Below are positions 17,765 to 25,648 of a stretch of DNA of 44,047 bases, piece after piece. The stretch is taken from positions 1 to 44,047 of the forward strand of contig JBBDTK010000056.1 of the NCBI GenBank assembly GCA_040904405.1, read 5' to 3'. Each line of letters starts with the position of its first letter. Position 1 is the first letter of the stretch. This DNA comes from VRUE01 sp040904405 (lineage in GTDB: Bacteria > Actinomycetota > Thermoleophilia > Solirubrobacterales > 70-9). Made by a program: the position numbers and the translations under genes. The notes beneath the pieces were generated by a model that was not told the origin of the DNA, did no database searches, and saw nothing but the letters and a program-made list of their open reading frames with translations.

Positions 17765-18283
17765 ATGAGCGATCAGAAGTACGAGCTGACCACCGACCAG
17801 GCCGAGCGCGAGGCGTCAGGCGCGCACAGCTACGGCCGCTACCTCGAGGAGTTCGAGGTCGGCGCCGTCTACAAGCACTGGCCGGCGAAGACCGTGACCG
17901 AGTCAGACGACCACCTCTTCTGCCTGATCACGATGAACCACCACCCGCTGCACCTCAACGACGTCTACGCCAAGGGCTCCCAGCAGGGCCGCAACGTCGT
18001 CGTCGGCCCGCTGGTCTACTCGCTGGCGCTGGGGATGTCGGTCTCCGACGTCTCCGGCAAGGCGATCGCCAACCTCGCCACCGAGGAGCTGAGCCACCCG
18101 GCGCCGGTCTTCCACGGCGACACGCTCTACTGCGAGACCGAGGTGCTCGACGTCACGCCCTCCAAGTCGAAGCCCGACCGCGGCGTGGTAAAGGTCCACA
18201 CCCGCGTGCTCAACCAGGACGGCGTCCTGGTCGCCGAGTTCAAGCGGCTGGTTCTGGTGCCGCGGCGCGAGCCGGGGGAGTAG
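17765..18283 (+). CDS. MaoC-family hydratase, candidate mesaconyl-CoA hydratase
   Basis: 172 residues, a single hot-dog domain. YGRYLEEFEVGAVYKH is the usual MaoC entry. The active-site loop reads CLITMNHHPLHLNDVYA: His63 matches the catalytic His, but the position of the canonical Asp (GDxNPxH) is Asn58. VVVGPLVYSLALGMSV and SHPAPVFHGDTLYCETEVL complete the fold. With the nearby acyl-CoA dehydrogenase and a malyl-CoA lyase-like gene at 12857-13912, hydration of mesaconyl-CoA to beta-methylmalyl-CoA is the likely reaction. I recall the same gene types clustered with ccr and meaA in Streptomyces. An AGAGGAGAT sequence lies upstream of the ATG, and the promoter gap follows a hairpin at 17688-17712. 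Confidence 0.83.
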   Translation: MSDQKYELTTDQAEREASGAHSYGRYLEEFEVGAVYKHWPAKTVTESDDHLFCLITMNHHPLHLNDVYAKGSQQGRNVVVGPLVYSLALGMSVSDVSGKAIANLATEELSHPAPVFHGDTLYCETEVLDVTPSKSKPDRGVVKVHTRVLNQDGVLVAEFKRLVLVPRREPGE

Positions 18284-18286
18284 GGC

Positions 18287-18832
18287 TCAGGAGCCGGTCA
18301 GCCAGCGGGCGGCCGCGAGCAGGTCTGGGACCTCCCGGTTGGCACTGGTCTCGTCGGAGTCGGACTCCCCGATACGCACCGTGGCGATGCCGAGCCGCCG
18401 GCCTGCCTCGATGTCGCAGTCGGTGTCGCCGACCATCGCGGCGCCCTCTATCGCCACGCCCTCGATCTCGCGGGCGGCCTGCTCGAACATCCCCGTCCCC
18501 GGCTTGCGGCACTGGCAGGAATCGCTGTGATGCGGGCAGTGGACGATGCCGTCGAGCCGGGCGCCTCCGCGCGCGAGCACGGCTTCCAACCGCTCGTGGA
18601 CGGCACGCAGGTCGGCCTCGGTCATCCGGTTGAGCGCGATGCCGCGCTGGTTGGTGACCACGACGACCTTCGCCGGGTGCTCGTTGAGCAGGCGGATCGC
18701 CTCCGCCGCACCCGGCAGCAGGCGGAGATCGTCGGGGGAGGTGACGTACTCGCGCTCTCGCGCCCGCTCGTTGATCGTCCCGTCACGGTCGAGAAAGGCC
18801 GTGCGGCCGGGCTCGAGCCGCGGCCGGCTCAA
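18287..18832 (-). CDS. gmhB: D-glycero-D-manno-heptose bisphosphate phosphatase-like (HAD-IIIA)
   Basis: 181 residues from TTG 18832, which overlaps the gmhA stop (TTGA); an upstream ATG at 18871 is possible. The protein has AFLDRDGTIN (nucleophile Asp15, acid Asp17), VVVVTNQRGI (motif II), and the GmhB zinc loop CPHHSDSCQCRKP. MVGDTDCDIEAGRRLGI is motif IV. The enzyme removes one phosphate from heptose bisphosphate to give heptose-1-phosphate. It is the last gene of hddA-gmhA-gmhB. The zinc cysteines and the neighbours make the assignment firm; histidinol-phosphatase is the nearest alternative. Confidence 0.9.
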   Translation of the reverse strand: MSRPRLEPGRTAFLDRDGTINERAREREYVTSPDDLRLLPGAAEAIRLLNEHPAKVVVVTNQRGIALNRMTEADLRAVHERLEAVLARGGARLDGIVHCPHHSDSCQCRKPGTGMFEQAAREIEGVAIEGAAMVGDTDCDIEAGRRLGIATVRIGESDSDETSANREVPDLLAAARWLTGS

Positions 18833-19431
18833 GTGGAGGTAGCCTCTTCGACCAATCGCGCCTCGACCCACTCGCAGATCGTGTGCGCGGCGAGCATGTG
18901 CCCCTCCTGGACCCGCGGCGTGTCCGCGCTCGGGATCGCGATTCGGTGTTCCGCCGCGGCCCCGACGGGCCCCGGATCGGCGCCGGTCATCGCCACCGTC
19001 GGCAGGCCGATCTCAGCCGCCGCCTGCAGTCCCGCCGCAACGTTGACGGAGCGGCCGCTGGTGGTGAGGCCGATCGCGACGTCGCCGGGTCTGCCGAGCG
19101 CCTGCACCTGCCGCGAGAAGACCTTGTCGTAGCCGTAGTCGTTGCCGATCGCGGTCACCGAGGAGAGGTTGGCCGCCAGCGCGACCGCCGGCAGCGGCGG
19201 CCGGTCGATCAGGTAGCGGCCGACGAACTCGGCGGCGACGTGCGCGGCGTCGGCGGCGCTGCCGCCGTTGCCGAAGATCAGCAGCTTGCCGCCGCTGCGG
19301 TAGGCGTCGGCGGTCAGCTCGGCGACCTTTGCTATCTCGGCCACGCAGGGCGGGTCGAGCATCGATTCGACCAGGGAAGCGCCATCGGCCAGCCGCCGCC
19401 GCACCAGGTCCGCCGCGACCGGCTCAGTCAT
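18829..19431 (-). CDS. gmhA: Sedoheptulose-7-phosphate isomerase (SIS domain)
   Basis: 200 residues, typical for GmhA. KLLIFGNGGSAADAAHVAAEFVGRY is the SIS phosphate-binding loop with the GNGGSA(A)DA signature. IGLTTSGRSVNVAAGL is the second phosphate-binding segment, and VQEGHMLAAHTICEWVE carries the active-site His region. It converts sedoheptulose 7-phosphate to D-glycero-D-manno-heptose 7-phosphate, the first step of heptose precursor synthesis. The start overlaps the hddA stop by 8 nt, and its stop overlaps gmhB, so translation of the three is coupled. Confidence 0.93.
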   Translation of the reverse strand: MTEPVAADLVRRRLADGASLVESMLDPPCVAEIAKVAELTADAYRSGGKLLIFGNGGSAADAAHVAAEFVGRYLIDRPPLPAVALAANLSSVTAIGNDYGYDKVFSRQVQALGRPGDVAIGLTTSGRSVNVAAGLQAAAEIGLPTVAMTGADPGPVGAAAEHRIAIPSADTPRVQEGHMLAAHTICEWVEARLVEEATST

Positions 19432-20470
19432 CGGCGTGGCTCCAGGTCGTCAGCCCGGCATGGTCGAACTGGAAGTCGACAGCCTCGGCGCCGAGCTCGG
19501 CCATCGCGGCCTGGACCTTGTGCTTGCTGTCGTAGCGGCAGTAGAGCAGCAGGTAGCCGCCGCCGCCGGCGCCGGTGACCTTGCCGCCGAGGGCGCCGTT
19601 GCGCATGGCCGCCTCGTAGAGCTCGTCGATGTTGTCGTTGCTGATCCGCGGCGACAGCTGCCTCTTCGCCTTCCAGACCCGGTCGAGCAGGCCGCCGAAC
19701 TCGGTCAGTTTGTCCTGCAGGAGCGCGTCCTTCATCGCCACCGCCAGTTCCTTCTGCATCTCCAGGCCATCCGTCGTGGACGATTCCTGCGACTGATACC
19801 GGCTCATCTGATCGTCGATGATGTGGTCGGAGGCGCGGGTCTTGCCGGTGAAGCAGAGGAGCAGGTTGTACTCCAGCTCGGCGATCGTCTCCGGGTGGAT
19901 GCGAAGCGGGTTGACGATCACGTCGTCGGCACGGAATTCGATGAAGTTGAAGCCACCGAAGACCGCTGCGTACTGATCCTGGGTGCCTCCCTTGAGGCCG
20001 AGATCCTGGCGCTCGACCGTGTAGGCGAGGCGAGCCTTCTCGTAGTCGGTGAGGGGCATCTTCATATGGTCGGAGAGCAGCCCGATCAGGGCAACCATCA
20101 CGGCGGAAGACGAACCCAGGCCCGAGCCGGGCGGGGCGGCGCTGTGCAGGAAGAGGTCGAAGCCGCAGGGCGACTCGGTGGCGAGCTTGTGAATTGCCGC
20201 CTTGATCAGGTCGAGTGGGTCGCCGTCGGGGCGCGCGTCCTCGAGCGCGATCGAGGCGACCATGTCGAGGTCGAGCGACTGGATGCCGATCTTGCGATCC
20301 TGGCGCGGGCGCAGCGTCCCGTAGGCATAGCGGTTTATCGTCGCGTTCAGCACCAGCCCACCCTGCTCGGCCGGGTAAGGGGGCACGTCGGTGCCACCGC
20401 CGGCGAAGCTGACCCGCAGTGGCGCCCTGGCACGGAGCAGGCGCGGCGCGATCTCCACGGAGCCTGGCAT
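19424..20470 (-). CDS. hddA: D-glycero-alpha-D-manno-heptose-7-phosphate kinase (GHMP kinase)
   Basis: 348 residues from ATG 20470 (MPGSVEIAPRLLRARAPLRV). SFAGGGTDVPPY is the N-terminal substrate motif of the HddA branch of GHMP kinases, PPGSGLGSSSAV (113-124) the ATP loop, and GKVTGAGGGGYLLLYC the C-terminal GHMP motif. It phosphorylates heptose 7-phosphate at the alpha C1 position, leading towards GDP-heptose rather than the ADP-heptose of Gram-negative LPS. It is the first gene of the heptose operon. The nucleotidyltransferase HddC expected for this pathway is not in the window. A CTATAT sequence about 15 bp upstream of the start may be a -10 element. Confidence 0.9.
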   Translation of the reverse strand: MPGSVEIAPRLLRARAPLRVSFAGGGTDVPPYPAEQGGLVLNATINRYAYGTLRPRQDRKIGIQSLDLDMVASIALEDARPDGDPLDLIKAAIHKLATESPCGFDLFLHSAAPPGSGLGSSSAVMVALIGLLSDHMKMPLTDYEKARLAYTVERQDLGLKGGTQDQYAAVFGGFNFIEFRADDVIVNPLRIHPETIAELEYNLLLCFTGKTRASDHIIDDQMSRYQSQESSTTDGLEMQKELAVAMKDALLQDKLTEFGGLLDRVWKAKRQLSPRISNDNIDELYEAAMRNGALGGKVTGAGGGGYLLLYCRYDSKHKVQAAMAELGAEAVDFQFDHAGLTTWSHADD

Positions 20471-20733
20471 CGAGGAGCCACGATATAGAGTGCCGCGATC
20501 CAACAGGCCCAGCGGCCGTGGCCCGTCGTTCGGTGGGGGCCGTTCCAGGTGGTCGCGTACGCTGGATTCGTTCCGACTCGGCGAGCGCCGTGCGCGCCTG
20601 GGCTGGTGAGCCGATCGACCTCTGGATCCTCGCGCGGGAGCCCGACTGGGAATTGGCCGCCACGGTCGACACCACGGCGGTTTTCCGCAGGGTCTCTGCC
20701 TAGACTGCGCGGCGCAAGCGACCCGCGTAGCCA

Positions 20734-21498
20734 ATGCCCATCTCCGATACTCCGATTCTGATCGTCAACGCCGACGACTATGGCTGGAACCGGCCGAGCA
20801 GCGACGCGATCCTCGAGACGCACCGCGTCGGGCGTCTGACCAGCGCCACCGTGCTCATGTTCATGGAGGACTCCGAGCGCGCCGCCGAGCTTGCCCTCGA
20901 GCAGGGCCTGCCGGTCGGACTCCACGTCAACCTCACCGATCCCTTCAATGCCGCCGATGTGCCGACGGCGATCCGCGACCGCCACATGCGCGCGATCCGC
21001 CATTTCGGCGCCCCGGCCACCGTCTGGCGCTCGCGGCGCTGGACCTATGACCCTCGCGCCGCGGCGCTGACCAGCGCCGCGGTCAACGATCAGCTCGAAC
21101 GGTTCCGGCAGCTCTTCGGCCGTGAGCCGACCCACTTCGATGGCCACAACCACGTCCACCTCTGCCCCAACGTCGCCCTCGCCCTGCCGGAAGGCGTGAA
21201 GGTGCGCACGGCTCTCGGAATCGCCCCGCCCGGGGGGAGCATGGCGAGGCTTTTGGCCCTGCGGCAGCGTCTGACGTTGCGCGATCGACTGACCACGCGC
21301 TACTTCCTCAACGTCACCGGCATCCAGGAGGGATTCGTCGAGGGGGGCCCGGCCTCGTTGCTCGGGCTCGCGCGGGAGAGTTCGGTCGAGGTGATGGTCC
21401 ACCCGGGATTCGGCCACGAGTACACGCTGTTGATGGCAGCCGGCTGGGGCGAGTGGACCGAGGGCCTGAGGCACGGCTCCTACGCCGACCTCGGCTGA
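20734..21498 (+). CDS. YdjC/ChbG-HpnK family carbohydrate deacetylase 1
   Basis: 254 residues. ILIVNADDYGWNRPSSDAIL carries the catalytic and metal Asp residues of the family (ADDYG). GLHVNLTDPF has the metal His, and THFDGHNHVHLCPNV the second His cluster. EVMVHPGFG is the C-terminal His motif. These are metal-dependent deacetylases of N-acetylated sugars, such as diacetylchitobiose or glycolipid precursors. In this locus it probably deacetylates an amino sugar of the polysaccharide. It is divergent from hddA and convergent with the flippase gene. A related protein is encoded at 22794-23549. Confidence 0.88.
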   Translation: MPISDTPILIVNADDYGWNRPSSDAILETHRVGRLTSATVLMFMEDSERAAELALEQGLPVGLHVNLTDPFNAADVPTAIRDRHMRAIRHFGAPATVWRSRRWTYDPRAAALTSAAVNDQLERFRQLFGREPTHFDGHNHVHLCPNVALALPEGVKVRTALGIAPPGGSMARLLALRQRLTLRDRLTTRYFLNVTGIQEGFVEGGPASLLGLARESSVEVMVHPGFGHEYTLLMAAGWGEWTEGLRHGSYADLG

Positions 21499-21510
21499 AT
21501 CGGTGTCCGG

Positions 21511-22794
21511 TCAGGACGGCGGGGCACGCAGGAACTGTCGCCACCGTAGGTCCGTCTTGCGCCGGTAGATCACGACCGAGACGACGAAGACGACGGTGTA
21601 GGCGGCCGTCGTGATCGTCGCCGCGGTGGTGATATCGCCGTCCGGCAAGAAGATGATCAGACCGCCGACCGTGAGCGCGGCGCCGAGGAAATAGGGGACG
21701 CTGGAGAGGAACGGCCGGTTCGCCGCCAGATGCCCCGAGGTGATCACCGCGGCGCAGGCGCCGAGAACCTCACCGGGGAGAAGGATGCGGAGGGCCGGGG
21801 CGGCGTCGGCGAACTCCTCGCCGTAGACGAGCGTCAGCGCCGGCTCGGCGAGCAGGATCAGGATCAGGCCGAGCGTGCCGCCGATCAGCAGAACCGCGTG
21901 CATGGTCCGGATCACGACCCGCGACGAGCCGCCGTCTTCACGGGCGGCGACCGGAAGCACGATTGCGGCCACCGTGCCGGTGAGGGTGCCGATGATCGAG
22001 GAGACGTTGGTCGCGACCGAGTAGAGGCCGACGCTTGCCGCCGCGAGGAAGGCAGGGATGATCAGCAGGTCCAGGCGGGCGTTGACGAACCCAGCCAGCG
22101 ACCCCCCGTGCGCCTTGACGCCGTAGGTAAACGTCGTGTTCAGCAGTCCGGGGTGTGGCCGGTCGAGGCCGTGGCGTGAGATGCAGGCGGTCGCGGCGAC
22201 GATCGTGCTGGTTACCGTCGCTATCGCGTTTACGATCAGCGCCGACTCCACCGTGAGCGCCCCCAGCGGCCAGAGAACGAGGTAACCGACAGCGATTTGG
22301 GCCGGGATCAGGAGCCGCACCGAGTTGTAAGCGGTGAAGCGACGGTCGCCGAGGAGGATCGCGTTGAAGACGATCCCCAACAGGGGGACGCCGACCAGCA
22401 GCAGGTACAGCCTTCCGAGGTCGATCGCCTCGGCGCTCTGGGCGCCGAAGAGGGTGGGGAGCAGCAACTCGCCCACCACGATCGCCAGCACCGTGAGCGG
22501 GGCCATGATTACGATCCAGCCCACGATCAGGCGGCCGCCGTGGGCGGGATTGCGAGCCTGGTGGTAGGCGACCGCCTCGGCCGCGCCCATCGAGAAGATC
22601 CAGCTCGCGGTCTGCATCAGGATCAGGATCGCCGCCAGCTCGCCGCGCCCGGACGGGCCGAGGGAACGGGCGATGACGATCCCGGTGATTAGGTTCGTGG
22701 TCAGGATCAGGCCGTCGAAGGCGACCGGGCCGACGATCCGCTGGCGCACGCCGCTGTGGCCGAGCAGATGGGCGAAGCGATCGCGGACCGCCAT
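21511..22794 (-). CDS. Polysaccharide flippase (Wzx-like, MATE/MOP superfamily)
   Basis: 427 residues from ATG 22794, which overlaps the upstream deacetylase stop (ATGA); a longer frame to 22845 would run into that gene. About 12-14 hydrophobic helices span the protein. Family-like features are VAFDGLILTTNLITGIVIARSLGPSGRGELAAI at the start, and the charged segments between helix pairs (VNARLDLLIIPAFLAAASVGLYSVATNV), typical of Wzx/PST exporters. It moves lipid-linked oligosaccharide across the membrane. Its partners here are the polymerase at 29824 and the Wzz-kinase at 31325. Confidence 0.88.
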   Translation of the reverse strand: MAVRDRFAHLLGHSGVRQRIVGPVAFDGLILTTNLITGIVIARSLGPSGRGELAAILILMQTASWIFSMGAAEAVAYHQARNPAHGGRLIVGWIVIMAPLTVLAIVVGELLLPTLFGAQSAEAIDLGRLYLLLVGVPLLGIVFNAILLGDRRFTAYNSVRLLIPAQIAVGYLVLWPLGALTVESALIVNAIATVTSTIVAATACISRHGLDRPHPGLLNTTFTYGVKAHGGSLAGFVNARLDLLIIPAFLAAASVGLYSVATNVSSIIGTLTGTVAAIVLPVAAREDGGSSRVVIRTMHAVLLIGGTLGLILILLAEPALTLVYGEEFADAAPALRILLPGEVLGACAAVITSGHLAANRPFLSSVPYFLGAALTVGGLIIFLPDGDITTAATITTAAYTVVFVVSVVIYRRKTDLRWRQFLRAPPS

Positions 22795-23549
22795 CAGAGG
22801 GCGGCAAAGGTGCCGAGGGGCAGGCCTTCCAGGGCCGCTGCCCACTCGGTCGAGCGCAGAGCGTCGAGCTCGTCGCGCAAGCCGGGGTGGACCATGATCT
22901 CGACGCTCGATCGGCTCGCCAGGCCGAGGGCATCGCCGGTCCCCGCGCCGCCGAGGCCGGGCCAGATCGCGCGGAGGTCGAAGAAGAACTCGGTGGTCCT
23001 GCGCCGGCCGAGGAGGAGCCGGTCGCGCGCCACCTGCAGGCCGCGGGTCAGCGGGCTGCGGCGACCGGTGTCGGTGAGGGTGTTGCGGATCTTGGTTCCC
23101 CGCGGCACCGCCGGGGAGAGCAGCACGTTGGCAGCGAGGTGGGCGTGGTGGTGGCCGTCGAGGTGGGTGGGGGCGCGGCCGTAGAGCTCATGGAAGCGTT
23201 TGAACTGATCGGCGACGATCCGGTTGGTCGCCTGGCGGTTGCGCGGGTCGTAGAGCCAGCGGCGCCGGCGGGCGTCGCGGTAGTGGTCGACCAGGCGGCG
23301 CTGGCGCTCCCGCACCGTGGGCGGCACGGCCGGATCGGAGTATTCCTCGTCGAGGTTGAGGTGCAGGCCGACCCCCAGGCTGGGCAGCTCGGCGGCCCGC
23401 CGGGCAGCGTGCTCGGAGCCCTCCATGAACATCATCGCCGTGGTGCTGGTCAGCGCGCCCGACTCGTGGCAGCCGGCGATCGCATCGGTGGTCGCCTCGT
23501 CGTGCCCCCAGTCGTCGGCATTGACGATCAGCAGGCCGTTACCCCTCAT
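22794..23549 (-). CDS. YdjC/ChbG-HpnK family carbohydrate deacetylase 2
   Basis: 251 residues. LLIVNADDWGHDEATTDAI (ADDWG metal site), GVGLHLNLDEEY, THLDGHHHAHLAANV (His cluster) and EIMVHPGLRDEL are the same motifs in the same order as the protein encoded at 20734-21498, with clear differences elsewhere. It probably acts on a different acetylated sugar or at a different stage. The start overlaps the stop of the GT2 gene (ATGA), and its stop overlaps the flippase start. GT2, deacetylase and flippase are therefore translated as a coupled three-gene unit on the minus strand. Confidence 0.88.
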   Translation of the reverse strand: MRGNGLLIVNADDWGHDEATTDAIAGCHESGALTSTTAMMFMEGSEHAARRAAELPSLGVGLHLNLDEEYSDPAVPPTVRERQRRLVDHYRDARRRRWLYDPRNRQATNRIVADQFKRFHELYGRAPTHLDGHHHAHLAANVLLSPAVPRGTKIRNTLTDTGRRSPLTRGLQVARDRLLLGRRRTTEFFFDLRAIWPGLGGAGTGDALGLASRSSVEIMVHPGLRDELDALRSTEWAAALEGLPLGTFAAL

Positions 23550-24505
23550 GGCGACGGCGCCTCGCGCTTAGCCAACCGGCGCAGGTGGCGCCAATCGGCA
23601 ATCAGGCGCAGGTGCCCCTCCGCCCAGCTGGCTATGAAGCGGGCCATCCAGGTGGGATGTCGGTAGTAGAGCTTCGCGCTCGCGGCGAACCCGAGCACCT
23701 CGTAGGAGATCGCGTGCTTTGCGCTCGGATTGGCGATCAGCGCATCCCAGAGGAGGGCGTAGATGCGCCAGACGTGGTGGCTGGCAGTGCTCTTCACGTC
23801 CTCGGGGTTGAAGCCCTGGGGGGGCGCCCGGTGTCGGGCGCGGGCCTGCGGCGCGAAGAGGATCTGCACCCCGTTGCGCCGCCAGAGAGCACCCATGAAG
23901 ATGTCCGTACACTGATCGATCCGCTCGTTCCACGGCAGGGCCAGAGCGATCGCTCGCGGGTAGAGGAAGAAGGCGCCGGGGACGAAGTCGGCGGCCTCAT
24001 TCTCCTTGGGTGGCCGGGCGTAGCCGATCGCGCGCATCTTGCCCGGGCCGGTCCACTCCTCACCCCAGGAGACGCTGCCCGACACGACGCGCCAGCCATG
24101 GCCGCTTCGGTATGTCATCAGCAACTGCTCGATCGCGTCACGCTCGAGCTCGAGGTCGTCGTCGACGTTGACCAGCAGCATCTCCGCGGCGACCCGGGCG
24201 CACTCGTTGCGGGCGGCGGTCACGTTGTTGCCGTCGTGCAGCCGCAGGCGCACCCACTCGTAGCGTTCGCAGACCTCGGCCACCGTGCGCCGGTCCGCCG
24301 GCGCCGGGCTGGAGTCGCAGACGTATGCTGCAAAGGGCGAGACCTCGCGCACGATCGCCAGCGAGGCCAGGCACTTCGCAAGCCGGTTGGGGCGGGAGCG
24401 GGTCGGGATCACGACCGCCACCGACTCGGTCTCCGCTGAATTGATCCAGTCGCCGCTGGGGTTAGCGGCCACGCTTGTCGAAGAAGGCGAAGATGCAGAT
24501 CTCAT
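23546..24505 (-). CDS. Glycosyltransferase family 2 (GT-A fold)
   Basis: 319 residues from ATG 24505. I preferred this start because the longer frame to 24577 would overlap the divergent gene at 24554. VAVVIPTRSRPNRLAKCLASL is the GT2 entry motif, and EMLLVNVDDDLELERDAI the DXD-type metal/nucleotide site. A later FVPGAFFLYPRAIALALPWNERI segment forms the acceptor region. The C-terminal part includes HHVWRIYALLWDAL, which may contact the membrane. It adds one sugar to the lipid-linked repeat unit; the sugar is unknown. It is the first gene of the coupled GT2-deacetylase-flippase unit. Confidence 0.87.
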   Translation of the reverse strand: MRSASSPSSTSVAANPSGDWINSAETESVAVVIPTRSRPNRLAKCLASLAIVREVSPFAAYVCDSSPAPADRRTVAEVCERYEWVRLRLHDGNNVTAARNECARVAAEMLLVNVDDDLELERDAIEQLLMTYRSGHGWRVVSGSVSWGEEWTGPGKMRAIGYARPPKENEAADFVPGAFFLYPRAIALALPWNERIDQCTDIFMGALWRRNGVQILFAPQARARHRAPPQGFNPEDVKSTASHHVWRIYALLWDALIANPSAKHAISYEVLGFAASAKLYYRHPTWMARFIASWAEGHLRLIADWRHLRRLAKREAPSP

Positions 24506-24553
24506 TGCTGGACACCATCGGACGATTCGAGACAAACCTGTGAGGCGAAACTT

Positions 24554-25648
24554 ATGAGCCGGATGATCATCGCCCACGATTTCATGGAGACCTATGGCGG
24601 TGCGGAGCGGGTCACCGCTGAGATGGCTCGCGCCTTCCCCGAGGCGAAAGTCGTCGCCATCCTAGGTCGCCGCTCGGTCGCGGCCCGAATGGGGGTCGCA
24701 GACCGCTTCCACAGCATCCTTCCACCCCGCCCGGCCTTGCTGCGCGATTACCGTTTGCTGACGCCGCTCCTCGGCGCGCTCGCCGATGCTCGCCGGCTGC
24801 CCGCGGCCGGCGTCGTGCTCAGCTCCAGCTACGCCTTCGCCCACCGCCTACGCTCGGTCAACGACGCCCCCCGCGTCTGTTACTGCCACAGCCCGCTCCG
24901 ATTTGCCTGGTCGATGACCGAGAGCTACCGCGAGCAGCGGGCCGGCAACCCCCTCACCGGCCGCGCCTTCGAGCTGCTTGCCGCGGCGATGCGTCGCTCG
25001 GACCGCCGCAGCGCACAGCCGATCCGCGAGTACCTCACCCAATCGCCGTTCACCGCGGAGCAGATCGAGCGTTTTTACGGCAGGCGCGCGATCGTGATCG
25101 GGGCCCCTGTCGATTGCGATCTCTTCCATCCCGGCGAACAGACACCGGGCGACTACTACCTCTTCTGCGGCCGCCTGATCGAGCCCTACAAGCAGGCCGG
25201 GATCGCGATCGAGGCGTTCCGCCGGATCGGTGCGAGGCTCGTCGTCGCCGGCACCGGCCCCGATCATGAGCGACTGGCTGCAAGCGCACCGCCGAACGTC
25301 GAGTTCGTCGGCCATGTGGACGACGACCGGCTCGTGCCGCTGATGCAACGCTGCAAGGCGCTGGTCTTCCCCAGCCGCGACGACTTCGGCCTGATCCCGG
25401 TCGAGGTGATGGCCTGTGGCCGCCCGGTCATCGCCTACGCCGGCGGCGGCTCGCTCTACACCTCGGCTGCGGGGGCCACCGGGGAGCTGTTCGCGGAGCA
25501 GAGCGCCGACGCGATCGAGGCGGCGGTGCGCGCCTTCGATCCCGGCGCCTACGACCCCGCCCGGATCCGCGAGCACGCGCTGCAGTGGGACAGCGGCCGC
25601 TTCCGCGAGCGCCTGGTCGAGCACGTGGCCGCTGCAGGGGCCGCCTGA
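24554..25648 (+). CDS. Glycosyltransferase family 4, with Asp in place of the first EX7E Glu
   Basis: 364 residues with GAGGCG before the ATG. IAHDFMETYGGAERVTAEMA is the N-terminal motif of mannosyl/rhamnosyl-type GT4 enzymes. VCYCHSPLRFAWSM and YYLFCGRLIEPYKQAGIAIEAF follow. The nucleotide-sugar motif reads FPSRDDFGLIPVEVMACGRPV: the EX7E pair is Asp...Glu here, with the first residue changed conservatively. It opens a tight plus-strand run with asnB and two further GT4 genes (junctions of 0, -11 and -1 nt), so they are co-expressed and probably build one repeat unit. Confidence 0.88.
   Translation: MSRMIIAHDFMETYGGAERVTAEMARAFPEAKVVAILGRRSVAARMGVADRFHSILPPRPALLRDYRLLTPLLGALADARRLPAAGVVLSSSYAFAHRLRSVNDAPRVCYCHSPLRFAWSMTESYREQRAGNPLTGRAFELLAAAMRRSDRRSAQPIREYLTQSPFTAEQIERFYGRRAIVIGAPVDCDLFHPGEQTPGDYYLFCGRLIEPYKQAGIAIEAFRRIGARLVVAGTGPDHERLAASAPPNVEFVGHVDDDRLVPLMQRCKALVFPSRDDFGLIPVEVMACGRPVIAYAGGGSLYTSAAGATGELFAEQSADAIEAAVRAFDPGAYDPARIREHALQWDSGRFRERLVEHVAAAGAA

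Noticed and set aside
20419..20703. 94-codon plus-strand frame ending WELAATVDTTAVFRRVSA
   Set aside because: It begins inside the antisense of the hddA start and has no ribosome-binding site or family I recognise. The C-terminal part might be a gene remnant, but I cannot support it.
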